From positions 1 through 38,593 of the forward strand of contig JAFTFU010000131.1 in the NCBI GenBank assembly GCA_017458285.1: a stretch of DNA of 38,593 bases, read 5' to 3'. Shown here one piece after another: positions 17,566-24,202 of this stretch. The notes under the pieces are model-generated. The model saw only the letters and a list, made by a program, of their open reading frames with translations. It was not told the DNA's origin and did no database searches. The translations under genes were made by a program, and so were the position numbers. The DNA comes from Clostridia bacterium (lineage in GTDB: Bacteria; Bacillota; Clostridia; TANB77; CAG-508). Every line of letters begins with the position of its first letter. Position 1 is the stretch's first letter.

Positions 17566-18360
17566 ATGGGAGAAGTTATCGTAATAACATCAGGAAAAGG
17601 TGGAGTTGGAAAAACAACAACAACAGCTAATTTAGGTTCAAGCTTAGCATTAGAAGGAAAAAAAGTTGTATTAATAGATACTGATATTGGACTACGTAAT
17701 TTAGATGTAGTAATGGGATTAGAAAATAGAATAGTATATGATATAGTAGATGTTGTTGAAGAAAAATGCAAATTAAGACAAGCATTAATAAAAGATAAAA
17801 GATTCAAAGAATTATACTTATTACCTGCCGCACAAACAAGAGATAAAAGTGCTGTAAATGAAGAACAAATGAAAAATTTAACAAACAAATTAAAAGAAGA
17901 ATTTGACTATATACTAGTAGACTGCCCAGCAGGAATAGAACAAGGATTTAAAAATGCAATAGCAGGAGCAGACCGTGCAATTGTAGTAACAACAGCAGAA
18001 ATATCATCAATAAGAGATGCAGACAGAATAATAGGATTATTAGAAGCTGCTGAAATAAAAAATCCAGAATTAATAATAAATAGAATAAGACCCAACATGG
18101 TAAGAAAAGGGGAAATGATGGATGTAGATGATATAGTAGACTTATTATCTATAGATTTAATCGGTGTTGTACCAGATGATGAATACATCATTACTCAAAC
18201 AAATAAAGGAGAGCCAGTAATTCAAAACAGAAAAGCACCTTCTGGTAAAGCATACTTAGAAATTGCAAAAAGAGTATTAGGTGAAAAAATTGAAGTTACA
18301 ATACCAGGTAGAGAAAAAGGGTTCTTTGCAAAAATCAAACGAATATTTAACAAAAAATAA
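17566..18360 (+). CDS. minD: Septum site-determining ATPase MinD
   Basis: A membrane-associated ParA/MinD ATPase that positions the division septum. The 264-aa protein has the deviant Walker A KGGVGKTT at residues 11-18, LIDTDIGLRNLD, the VDCPAGIEQG switch region and a C-terminal amphipathic membrane-targeting helix (GFFAKIKRIFNKK). The strong SD AAGGAGGAG precedes the ATG. It heads a minD-minE-rodA transcript. MinC, usually encoded just upstream in clostridia, is not in the window; CwlD stands in that place. Confidence 0.95.
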   Translation: MGEVIVITSGKGGVGKTTTTANLGSSLALEGKKVVLIDTDIGLRNLDVVMGLENRIVYDIVDVVEEKCKLRQALIKDKRFKELYLLPAAQTRDKSAVNEEQMKNLTNKLKEEFDYILVDCPAGIEQGFKNAIAGADRAIVVTTAEISSIRDADRIIGLLEAAEIKNPELIINRIRPNMVRKGEMMDVDDIVDLLSIDLIGVVPDDEYIITQTNKGEPVIQNRKAPSGKAYLEIAKRVLGEKIEVTIPGREKGFFAKIKRIFNKK

Positions 18361-18384
18361 ACAAAAGTTGGGGGTAATAGGAGA

Positions 18385-18873
18385 ATGTGGGAAAGCATAA
18401 TGAAACTTATAAGAAAAATCAAAAGAAAAGAAGAACAACCATCCAATTCTAAAGAAGCGGCAAAAGAAAGATTACATTTAGTACTAATGCAAGACAGAGC
18501 AAATGTATCAGCAGATTTCTTAGAATTGATGAAACAAGAAATAATAGAAGTAATAAAAAAATACATAGATGTAGATGAAGAATCAATAGATGTAAGACTT
18601 ACAAATAAAGAAAATGGTGATGGAACAAAAGGAGCACCAGCATTATATGCAAACATACCAATATTAAATATAAAAGATGAAGTTAGACAACAAAGTAAGA
18701 CTAACACAAACAAAAAAGAAGAAAATAAACAAGAAAAAATAGAAACAAAAATTGAAGAAAACAAAGAAGAAAAAACACAATTAGAAAATGAACAAAAACA
18801 AGAAAACAAAACAAACAGTGAACATGAAGAAGTAGTAAAAATTCAAACATCAGAAGAAAGTGGACAAGAATAA
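18385..18873 (+). CDS. minE: MinE topological specificity factor with long charged tail
   Basis: The MinD-activating partner that drives Min oscillation. Residues about 1-95 match MinE: a basic amphipathic N-terminus, then KEAAKERLHLVLMQDRA with the conserved activating segment, and the dimer beta strand ending in SIDVRL. The protein then continues for about 65 residues in a Lys/Glu/Gln/Asn-rich low-complexity tail, making 162 aa where MinE is normally about 85-90. The start at 18385 is supported by GGGGG 9-10 nt upstream; ATG 18400 would give a more typical N-terminus but has a poorer SD. It lies 24 bp after minD and 23 bp before rodA. Confidence 0.88.
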   Translation: MWESIMKLIRKIKRKEEQPSNSKEAAKERLHLVLMQDRANVSADFLELMKQEIIEVIKKYIDVDEESIDVRLTNKENGDGTKGAPALYANIPILNIKDEVRQQSKTNTNKKEENKQEKIETKIEENKEEKTQLENEQKQENKTNSEHEEVVKIQTSEESGQE

Positions 18874-18896
18874 AATAAAAACAAAAGAGTGATATT

Positions 18897-20007
18897 ATGA
18901 ATAAAAGAATATTAAAAAACATGGAATGGTGGCTTGTGGTTTGGTGCATTGCACTATGTGTAATAGGCTTAATTGCTTTATTTTCTGCTACATCTGAAGC
19001 AGAATTTGATGAGTTTAACAAGCAAATTATATGGATAGGAGTAAGCATTGTTGCAATGGTAATTGTAATGATGATAGATTATAACTTTCTAGTAAAAATT
19101 TCCCCGATACTGTATCGGAATATTTTTAATACTATTAGTTGCAGTACTATTCACAACCCCAATAAATGGTGCAACAAGCTGGTTTTCGATAGGAAACTTT
19201 TTTGCGTTTCAACCAGCAGAATTTGCAAAAATAGTGGTAATATTATTTTTAGCATTTGGAATTTCAAAACTTCAAGAAAAAGGAAAAGAACAAATAAATA
19301 AACCACTTAAATTATTAGCAGCATTAATGATTGTTGCAGTTCCTTTGCTATTGATTATAAAACAACCAGATTATGGAACAGCTGCAGCGTATATTGTTGC
19401 TACTGCTATGATTTTATTTGCAGCAGGAATAAATAAAAGATATATAATTTGTACAATTTTGATAGTTGTAATCTCAGTGCCATTATTATATATGTATGTA
19501 TTACCAAACCATGCTAAATCAAGGATTGAAGTATTTTTGAATCCAGAATCAGACCCTCGTGGAGCAGGATATAATATTATCCAATCAAAACTTGCGATAG
19601 GTGCTGGAAAATTAACAGGAATGGGAATTTTAAACGGAAATCAAACACAATTAGGATACTTATATCCGAAAACTACAGATTTTATTTTTTCTGTAATTGG
19701 AGAAGAAATGGGATTTATAATTTCGAGTGGAATTGTTGTTTTGTATGTGTTAATCATTAATAAAGCAATTTATATTGCTAAAACTGCTAAAGATGATGTG
19801 GGATCTTATATTGCAGTTGGTATTGCAGGAGTATTTTTGTTCCATATGATTGAAAATATTGGTATGACTATGGGATTACTTCCAATTACAGGTGTTCCAC
19901 TATTGTTTTTAAGCTATGGCGGTAGCTCTATGATTACTAGTTTTATTTGTATAGGCCTACTACTTAGCATTAGCGGTAGAAGACAAAAGACCATTTTTGT
20001 GAAATAA
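18897..20007 (+). pseudogene. rodA: RodA/FtsW family SEDS protein gene with a one-base frameshift
   Basis: A rod-shape SEDS glycan polymerase, interrupted. The first frame (18897-19115) encodes MEWWLVVWCIALCVIGLIALFSAT and DYNFLVKISPILY, then leaves the family sequence. From 19117 the next frame continues GIFLILLVAVLF, NGATSWF, FQPAEFAKI and on through KQPDYGTAA, SRIEVFLNPESDPRG, TDFIFSVIGEE and the C-terminal LSYGGSSM. Removing the single C at 19116 restores one protein of about 369 aa. The extra base completes the perfect palindrome CCGATAC-T-GTATCGG (19104-19118). It is the third gene of the min operon. Either a sequence error, a real mutation or a phase-variable state is possible; a second SEDS gene elsewhere would make loss tolerable. 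Confidence 0.85.
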
Positions 20008-20010
20008 CAC

Positions 20011-20039
20011 TTGACATAATGCAAAATTACAGATATAAT
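20011..20039 (+). promoter_or_regulatory. Consensus promoter upstream of the 110-aa protein and dusB
   Basis: TTGACA at 20011-20016, 17 bp, TATAAT at 20034-20039. A perfect sigma-A promoter only 3 bp after the rodA stop. Confidence 0.85.
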
Positions 20040-20075
20040 AGGTATATGAAATTAGTGAGATGGGAGTGATATATA

Positions 20076-20408
20076 ATGGTATGGCCAAGAAAAAATCCTA
20101 ATAAAACAACACAAAAAAGAGCCACTTTTGCTGGACAATTGTATCATCCAGATGTAACCTCAGAAAAAGCATTAGTAGAAAGGCAAAAGAAAAGAATGGA
20201 TGAGTTGATAAGCAAATTAACTGAATTAGAAAGTAATGAGAATATATCAAAAGATAATTTAAATAAAATAGAAGATATGATTAGTAAATTAAATTATGGA
20301 AAAGCAACGATTGATAGTAAGAATTGTCAAGAGGCAGTGTGGGCTCAATTGATTGAGAACGCTACTAAATTAACTCTTTTAGAAATTTCAAAGGGACAAG
20401 AAAAATAA
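20076..20408 (+). CDS. Hypothetical 110-aa charged coiled-coil protein
   Basis: Not recognised. A basic, Thr/Asn-rich N-terminus (WPRKNPNK, about residues 3-10) with FAGQLYHPDVTSE is followed by a long amphipathic helical stretch (residues 33-75) that looks like a coiled coil, and a C-terminal helix. No signal peptide or membrane segment is present. SD GGGAGTGAT precedes the ATG, and a consensus promoter drives it. It is separated from dusB by one base, so the two are translated from one message. A cytoplasmic accessory role is possible; nothing more can be said. Confidence 0.7.
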   Translation: MVWPRKNPNKTTQKRATFAGQLYHPDVTSEKALVERQKKRMDELISKLTELESNENISKDNLNKIEDMISKLNYGKATIDSKNCQEAVWAQLIENATKLTLLEISKGQEK

Positions 20409-20409
20409 T

Positions 20410-21369
20410 ATGAAAATCTCAAACATAAACTTAAAAAACAACTTAATATTAGCACCAATGGCAGGTATAACAGACCTGCCATTTCGAAGAATATGTGAAG
20501 AATATGAGCCAGGGTTAGTATGCACAGAAATGGTAAGCGCAAAAGCAATACTATACGGAGACGAAAAAACACAAAAATTATTAGAAACAACAGGAGAACC
20601 AAGGCCGATATCAATGCAAATATTCGGAAGTGACGAAGAATCTATGGGCTATGCAGCAAGAGAAGTAAGTAAAAAAGCAGACATATTAGACATAAATATG
20701 GGATGCCCTGCACCTAAAGTAGTAAAAAATGGAGACGGAAGTAAACTACTAACAGATTTAAACAAAGCAGAAAAAATAATAAAAGAAGTAGTTAAAAATT
20801 CATCTGTACCAGTAACAGTAAAATTCAGAAAAGGATGGAATGAAGAAAACATAGTTGCAGTAGAACTTGCACAAATTGCTGAAAATGCAGGAGTATCTGC
20901 AATAACAATACATGGAAGAACAAGAGCGGAATTTTACAGTGGAAGGGCAGATTTAGACATAATAAAAAAAGTAAAAGAAGCGGTAAAAATACCCGTAATA
21001 GGTAATGGAGATGTAGTTGACGAAGAATCAGCGAAAAGAATGCTTGAATACACAGAAGTAGACGGAATAATGATAGGAAGAGGAGCAATGGGAAATCCAT
21101 GGATATTTAAGCAAATAAACCATTATTTAAAAACAGGCGAAAAAATTGCTCCACCCTCAAATAAAGAAAAATTTGAAATTATGAAAAAACATATTGACTT
21201 AGCAGTTGAAACAAAAGGCGAAATTATTGCAATCAAAGAAATGAGAAAACATTTAGCTTGTTACATAAAAAATATGGAAAATGCAAGTAAAATAAGAGTA
21301 GAAATTAATAAAATTGATACATATAAAGAATTAATTAAATATTTAGAAAAACAATTTAATGTTATTTAA
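20410..21369 (+). CDS. dusB: tRNA-dihydrouridine synthase (DusB type)
   Basis: An FMN-dependent TIM-barrel enzyme that reduces uridines in the tRNA D-loop. The 319-aa protein shows LAPMAGITDLPFRR at the N-terminus, MVSAKA, the active-site motif DINMGCPAPKVVKNGDGS with Cys99, KFRKGW, the FMN-binding segments TIHGRTRAEFYSG and IPVIGNGDV, and GIMIGRGAMGNPWIF, all standard for Dus. It is co-transcribed with the 110-aa gene and ends in a strong terminator. Confidence 0.95.
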   Translation: MKISNINLKNNLILAPMAGITDLPFRRICEEYEPGLVCTEMVSAKAILYGDEKTQKLLETTGEPRPISMQIFGSDEESMGYAAREVSKKADILDINMGCPAPKVVKNGDGSKLLTDLNKAEKIIKEVVKNSSVPVTVKFRKGWNEENIVAVELAQIAENAGVSAITIHGRTRAEFYSGRADLDIIKKVKEAVKIPVIGNGDVVDEESAKRMLEYTEVDGIMIGRGAMGNPWIFKQINHYLKTGEKIAPPSNKEKFEIMKKHIDLAVETKGEIIAIKEMRKHLACYIKNMENASKIRVEINKIDTYKELIKYLEKQFNVI

Positions 21370-21375
21370 CCGCAT

Positions 21376-21421
21376 AAAAATTCTATACAATGAATATATT
21401 TGTTGTATAGAATTTTTTTTT
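21376..21421 (+). terminator. Terminator of dusB
   Basis: AAAATTCTATACAA pairs with TTGTATAGAATTTT across a short loop and is followed by a T-run. Confidence 0.85.
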
Positions 21422-21511
21422 GAGCGTGGTTGGAAAATAAGTGTATGATAGAGTAGTTAAGCAAAAATATATTTCCAACAACATTTTAAGCAAGAGAGGA
21501 GTGAAAATAAA

Positions 21512-22243
21512 ATGAACGTGAAAACTAAACATCACAATCACAATAAAACTAAATATCAAAATAATAACAAAAAAATAGATAAAAAAGTATTAATTATAAT
21601 AGTAGTATTGATATTAATTGCGATTTTGATTTTATGTTGTGTATTTTACAAAAGAACGGATAAAGTCTTTAAAAATGGGAATAATAAAACTAGTCAAGAA
21701 ATTGTAGATTATATCTTAAATATAAATTCATATGAAGTAACAGCTACAATTCAAGTAACTAGTAACAAAAATGAGAACAAATATATATTAAAACAAGAAT
21801 ATGTAAGTCCAGATGTAACAACACAAGAAGTAATAGAACCAAGCAATATTGCCGGAATAAAAATAATAAATGACGGTACTAGCTTAAAACTTGAAAACAG
21901 TCAACTTAATTTAATAACAATGTTTGACAATTATACTTACTTAGGAGACAATTGCTTAGATTTAATATCATTTATAAATGATTACAAGCAATCAGAAAAA
22001 TCTCAAATGATAGAAGAAGAAACACAAATAATAATGAAAACAGAAAGCAGGAGTGTAAACCAATACACTAAACAAGAAGTATTATACATAGATAAAGAAA
22101 CTGCAATGCCTACAAAATTAGAAATAAAAGATGATAACGAAAACACTAGAGTGTACATATTATATAATGAGGTAAAGATTAACGGCACAACTAAAGAAAA
22201 TGTGCTAGCCTTTGAATTATATAATAGCTTAAGTAGTATATAA
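21512..22243 (+). CDS. Membrane-anchored LolA-fold-like protein, possibly GerS-related
   Basis: A 243-aa protein with a His/Asn/Lys-rich cytoplasmic start, one transmembrane segment (residues about 27-46, followed by a CC pair) and an extracytoplasmic domain beginning SQEIVDYILNINSYEVTATIQV. The pattern of beta strands with NKYILKQEYVSPD, EVIEPSNIAGI, DGTSLKLEN and MPTKLEIKDDNE is like LolA-fold lipoproteins such as the clostridial germination lipoprotein GerS, which partners CwlD in cortex modification. I see no clean lipobox, so a membrane-anchored variant is more likely than a lipoprotein. Assignment to GerS is by pattern and gene neighbourhood only. SD GAGAGGAG precedes the ATG. Confidence 0.55.
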   Translation: MNVKTKHHNHNKTKYQNNNKKIDKKVLIIIVVLILIAILILCCVFYKRTDKVFKNGNNKTSQEIVDYILNINSYEVTATIQVTSNKNENKYILKQEYVSPDVTTQEVIEPSNIAGIKIINDGTSLKLENSQLNLITMFDNYTYLGDNCLDLISFINDYKQSEKSQMIEEETQIIMKTESRSVNQYTKQEVLYIDKETAMPTKLEIKDDNENTRVYILYNEVKINGTTKENVLAFELYNSLSSI

Positions 22244-22302
22244 ACACAAACGGAAAAGCTTTACTTCAAACTAAAAAAGATATTAATAGACAAACTTGCA
22301 AA

Positions 22303-22354
22303 GGAGCTAAGATTTTTATATAAAAATATACTTTAAGATAAAAGTCTAATCTCC
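22303..22354 (+). promoter_or_regulatory. Imperfect long hairpin upstream of the MazF-type gene
   Basis: 22303-22318 pairs with 22339-22354 in a 16-bp stem with three mismatches, closed by GGAG/CTCC and with a 20-nt loop. It ends 28 bp before the mazF ATG and could fold in the message between the GerS-like gene and mazF. Confidence 0.4.
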
Positions 22355-22382
22355 TAAAATTAAAAGTTTGGGAGTGAAGTAA

Positions 22383-22727
22383 ATGGTAGTAAAAAGAGGA
22401 GATATGTTTTATGCAGATTTAAGTCCAGTTATAGGTTCAGAGCAAGGGGGAATAAGACCAGTTTTAATAATACAAAATGATTTAGGAAATAAATTTAGTC
22501 CAACAGTAATTGCAGCTGCAATTACATCACAAACAAATAAAACTAAGTTACCAACTCATATAGAATTAGGAGAGAACACAAGTGGACTTAAAAGTAATTC
22601 AGTTGTACTAACAGAACAAATTCGCACAATAGATAAAAGTAGATTAAAAGAAAAAATAGGTCATATTGATGACACATCTATTATTGACAAAGTAAACAAT
22701 GCACTGGGAGTAAGCTTTGGATTATAA
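22383..22727 (+). CDS. PemK/MazF family endoribonuclease (NdoA-like)
   Basis: A 114-aa toxin of the MazF type that cleaves mRNA at short sequence motifs. It shows RGDMFYADLSPVIGSEQGGIRPVLIIQND at the N-terminus, the SPTVIAAAITSQ strand, LPTHIEL, and the conserved VVLTEQIRTIDKSRL. It is close in sequence style to Bacillus NdoA/EndoA. Such genes normally follow a small antitoxin gene (NdoAI/MazE); here the preceding 139 bp hold no antitoxin frame, only a hairpin. The SD GGGAGTGA is good, so the gene looks expressed. The antitoxin may be encoded elsewhere. Confidence 0.9.
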   Translation: MVVKRGDMFYADLSPVIGSEQGGIRPVLIIQNDLGNKFSPTVIAAAITSQTNKTKLPTHIELGENTSGLKSNSVVLTEQIRTIDKSRLKEKIGHIDDTSIIDKVNNALGVSFGL

Positions 22728-22771
22728 TATTAAAATATATAAAAATAATGAAGTTGCTAAATTAAAATAAA

Positions 22772-22812
22772 CCCAAATTATTAAACTTTTCGTATAATAA
22801 TTTGGGCTTGTT
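22772..22812. terminator. Terminator between mazF-type gene and htrA
   Basis: CCCAAATTATTA (22772-22783) pairs with TAATAATTTGGG (22795-22806) between two convergent genes; the trailing T-run is short. Confidence 0.6.
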
Positions 22813-22838
22813 ACATATAAGTAATTTCATTTTTTTGT

Positions 22839-23966
22839 TTAGATTTTTCCTAAAGCAATAGAAATATTTTTATTAATTTTATTTCGTGTAATATTTAAAG
22901 TAACTATATCACCGGGAGCTTTAGTATATATATAAGATTTAAAATCATTCATAGTATTTAAAGTAATTCCATCGATTGAATTGATTATATCTCCAACAGC
23001 TAAGTCAGTAGAAGAAGCGGGACCTGTAGGATTAATTTGAACTACATATATACCAGAGGAAAAATTAGTATATGAAGAAGAAAGATAAGGTAAAACGTTG
23101 GTATCATATGCAAGAATTCCAACTTGAGCTTCTTCAAAAGTGCCAGTATTTTTAAAACTATCAATTACAGGTTTTACAACATTAATTGGAACTGCAAAGC
23201 CAATTCCTTCAGCAGAAGAAATTTTTACGGTATTAATTCCTATAACTGAGCCATCAGGTAAAATAAGAGGGCCGCCACTATTACCGGGATTTATAGTTGC
23301 ATCTGTTTGAATTAAATCTGTCATATAACTAGAAGATTCGTCTTCATCAAGTTTAATAGTTCTATTAGTTCCACTAATTATTCCAGAAGTTACAGTTCTT
23401 CTAAATTCATATCCAATTGGATTTCCTATTGCATAAACAGTTTGTCCAATCCTAATACTACTTGAATTACCTAAAGTAGCAAAAGGTAAATTGTTAGCAT
23501 TTATTTTACAGATAGATAAATCCAAATCTGTATCTGACCATAAAACTTTTGCATCATAAACGTTACCATTATCCAAAGTTACATAGCAAGAACTAAACTT
23601 TTCTCCAGTAACATGACTATTACTTAAAATATAGCCGTTTTCTGAAACCAAAATTCCAGTTCCAATACCTAATTCGGAAGAAAAGTTATATGAAAAAATT
23701 GAACTTGAATTATTTTTTAATTTAGAAATTCCAACTACATAATTTGAAGCATTTTCAAGTATATCAGCCAAACTTAAGCTATTTTGCTCAATAGCTTCCA
23801 CAGTTGGAATATTAATTGTGGAATTAAGCTTTGATGTTTCATAGGAAGTATAATTTAAATTATCAGGAGTTACAAAATGAATATAAAAATAACATAAACA
23901 AAAATAAAGTATAAAAATAAGACTTGCAAATAAAAAGAATAGTTTTAATTTTGAAAACTTTTTCAT
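22839..23966 (-). CDS. HtrA/DegP-like serine protease with PDZ domain
   Basis: A membrane-anchored quality-control protease of family S1C, 375 aa. One N-terminal transmembrane segment (about residues 9-28) is followed by a linker, the trypsin-like domain and one C-terminal PDZ domain (about 285-370). The catalytic triad is visible: His in SNSHVTG, Asp in SDTDLDLS, and Ser in INPGNSGGPL. The oxyanion region GTGILVSENGYILSN and GIGFAVPINVV are typical. It should act outside the cytoplasmic membrane on misfolded proteins. SD AGGAGGTTT before the ATG is ideal. It diverges from the NRPS operon. Confidence 0.92.
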   Translation of the reverse strand: MKKFSKLKLFFLFASLIFILYFCLCYFYIHFVTPDNLNYTSYETSKLNSTINIPTVEAIEQNSLSLADILENASNYVVGISKLKNNSSSIFSYNFSSELGIGTGILVSENGYILSNSHVTGEKFSSCYVTLDNGNVYDAKVLWSDTDLDLSICKINANNLPFATLGNSSSIRIGQTVYAIGNPIGYEFRRTVTSGIISGTNRTIKLDEDESSSYMTDLIQTDATINPGNSGGPLILPDGSVIGINTVKISSAEGIGFAVPINVVKPVIDSFKNTGTFEEAQVGILAYDTNVLPYLSSSYTNFSSGIYVVQINPTGPASSTDLAVGDIINSIDGITLNTMNDFKSYIYTKAPGDIVTLNITRNKINKNISIALGKI

Positions 23967-23989
23967 GGAAACCTCCTAAAATATTAATA

Positions 23990-24022
23990 TATAAATATTA
24001 TTAACTTTTAATAATATTTATA
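23990..24022. promoter_or_regulatory. Perfect 33-bp palindrome between htrA and the NRPS gene
   Basis: A 15-bp arm (23990-24004), CTT centre, and its exact complement (24008-24022), all A/T in the arms. It lies in the htrA leader/promoter region and 150 bp before the NRPS promoter, so it may be an operator for either gene, or a transcript hairpin in the htrA leader. Confidence 0.55.
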
Positions 24023-24061
24023 AACCCAAAACTTCTTTCAAAAGTTTAAAATAATCAATAG

Positions 24062-24175
24062 AAAACCTTAAAAATTGCCTAAAATTTGCAAAATTCATAA
24101 AACAATCTATAAAATATACAAAAAATTACAGAAAATTTATAAAATAATTGAAAATTATATAAAAAATGGTATAAT
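24062..24175 (+). promoter_or_regulatory. Phased A-tracts and promoter of the NRPS-kinase operon
   Basis: Eleven A-runs of 4-6 bases begin at 24062, 24070, 24081, 24090, 24099, 24111, 24120, 24132, 24141, 24151 and 24161, a mean step of 9.9 bp, all on the plus strand. Such phasing is expected to bend DNA. The promoter is TTGAAA (24148-24153), 16 bp, TATAAT (24170-24175), 28 bp before the start codon. Confidence 0.6.
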
Positions 24176-24202
24176 AATATTGTTGAAAGGAGTAGATTCA
24201 AG

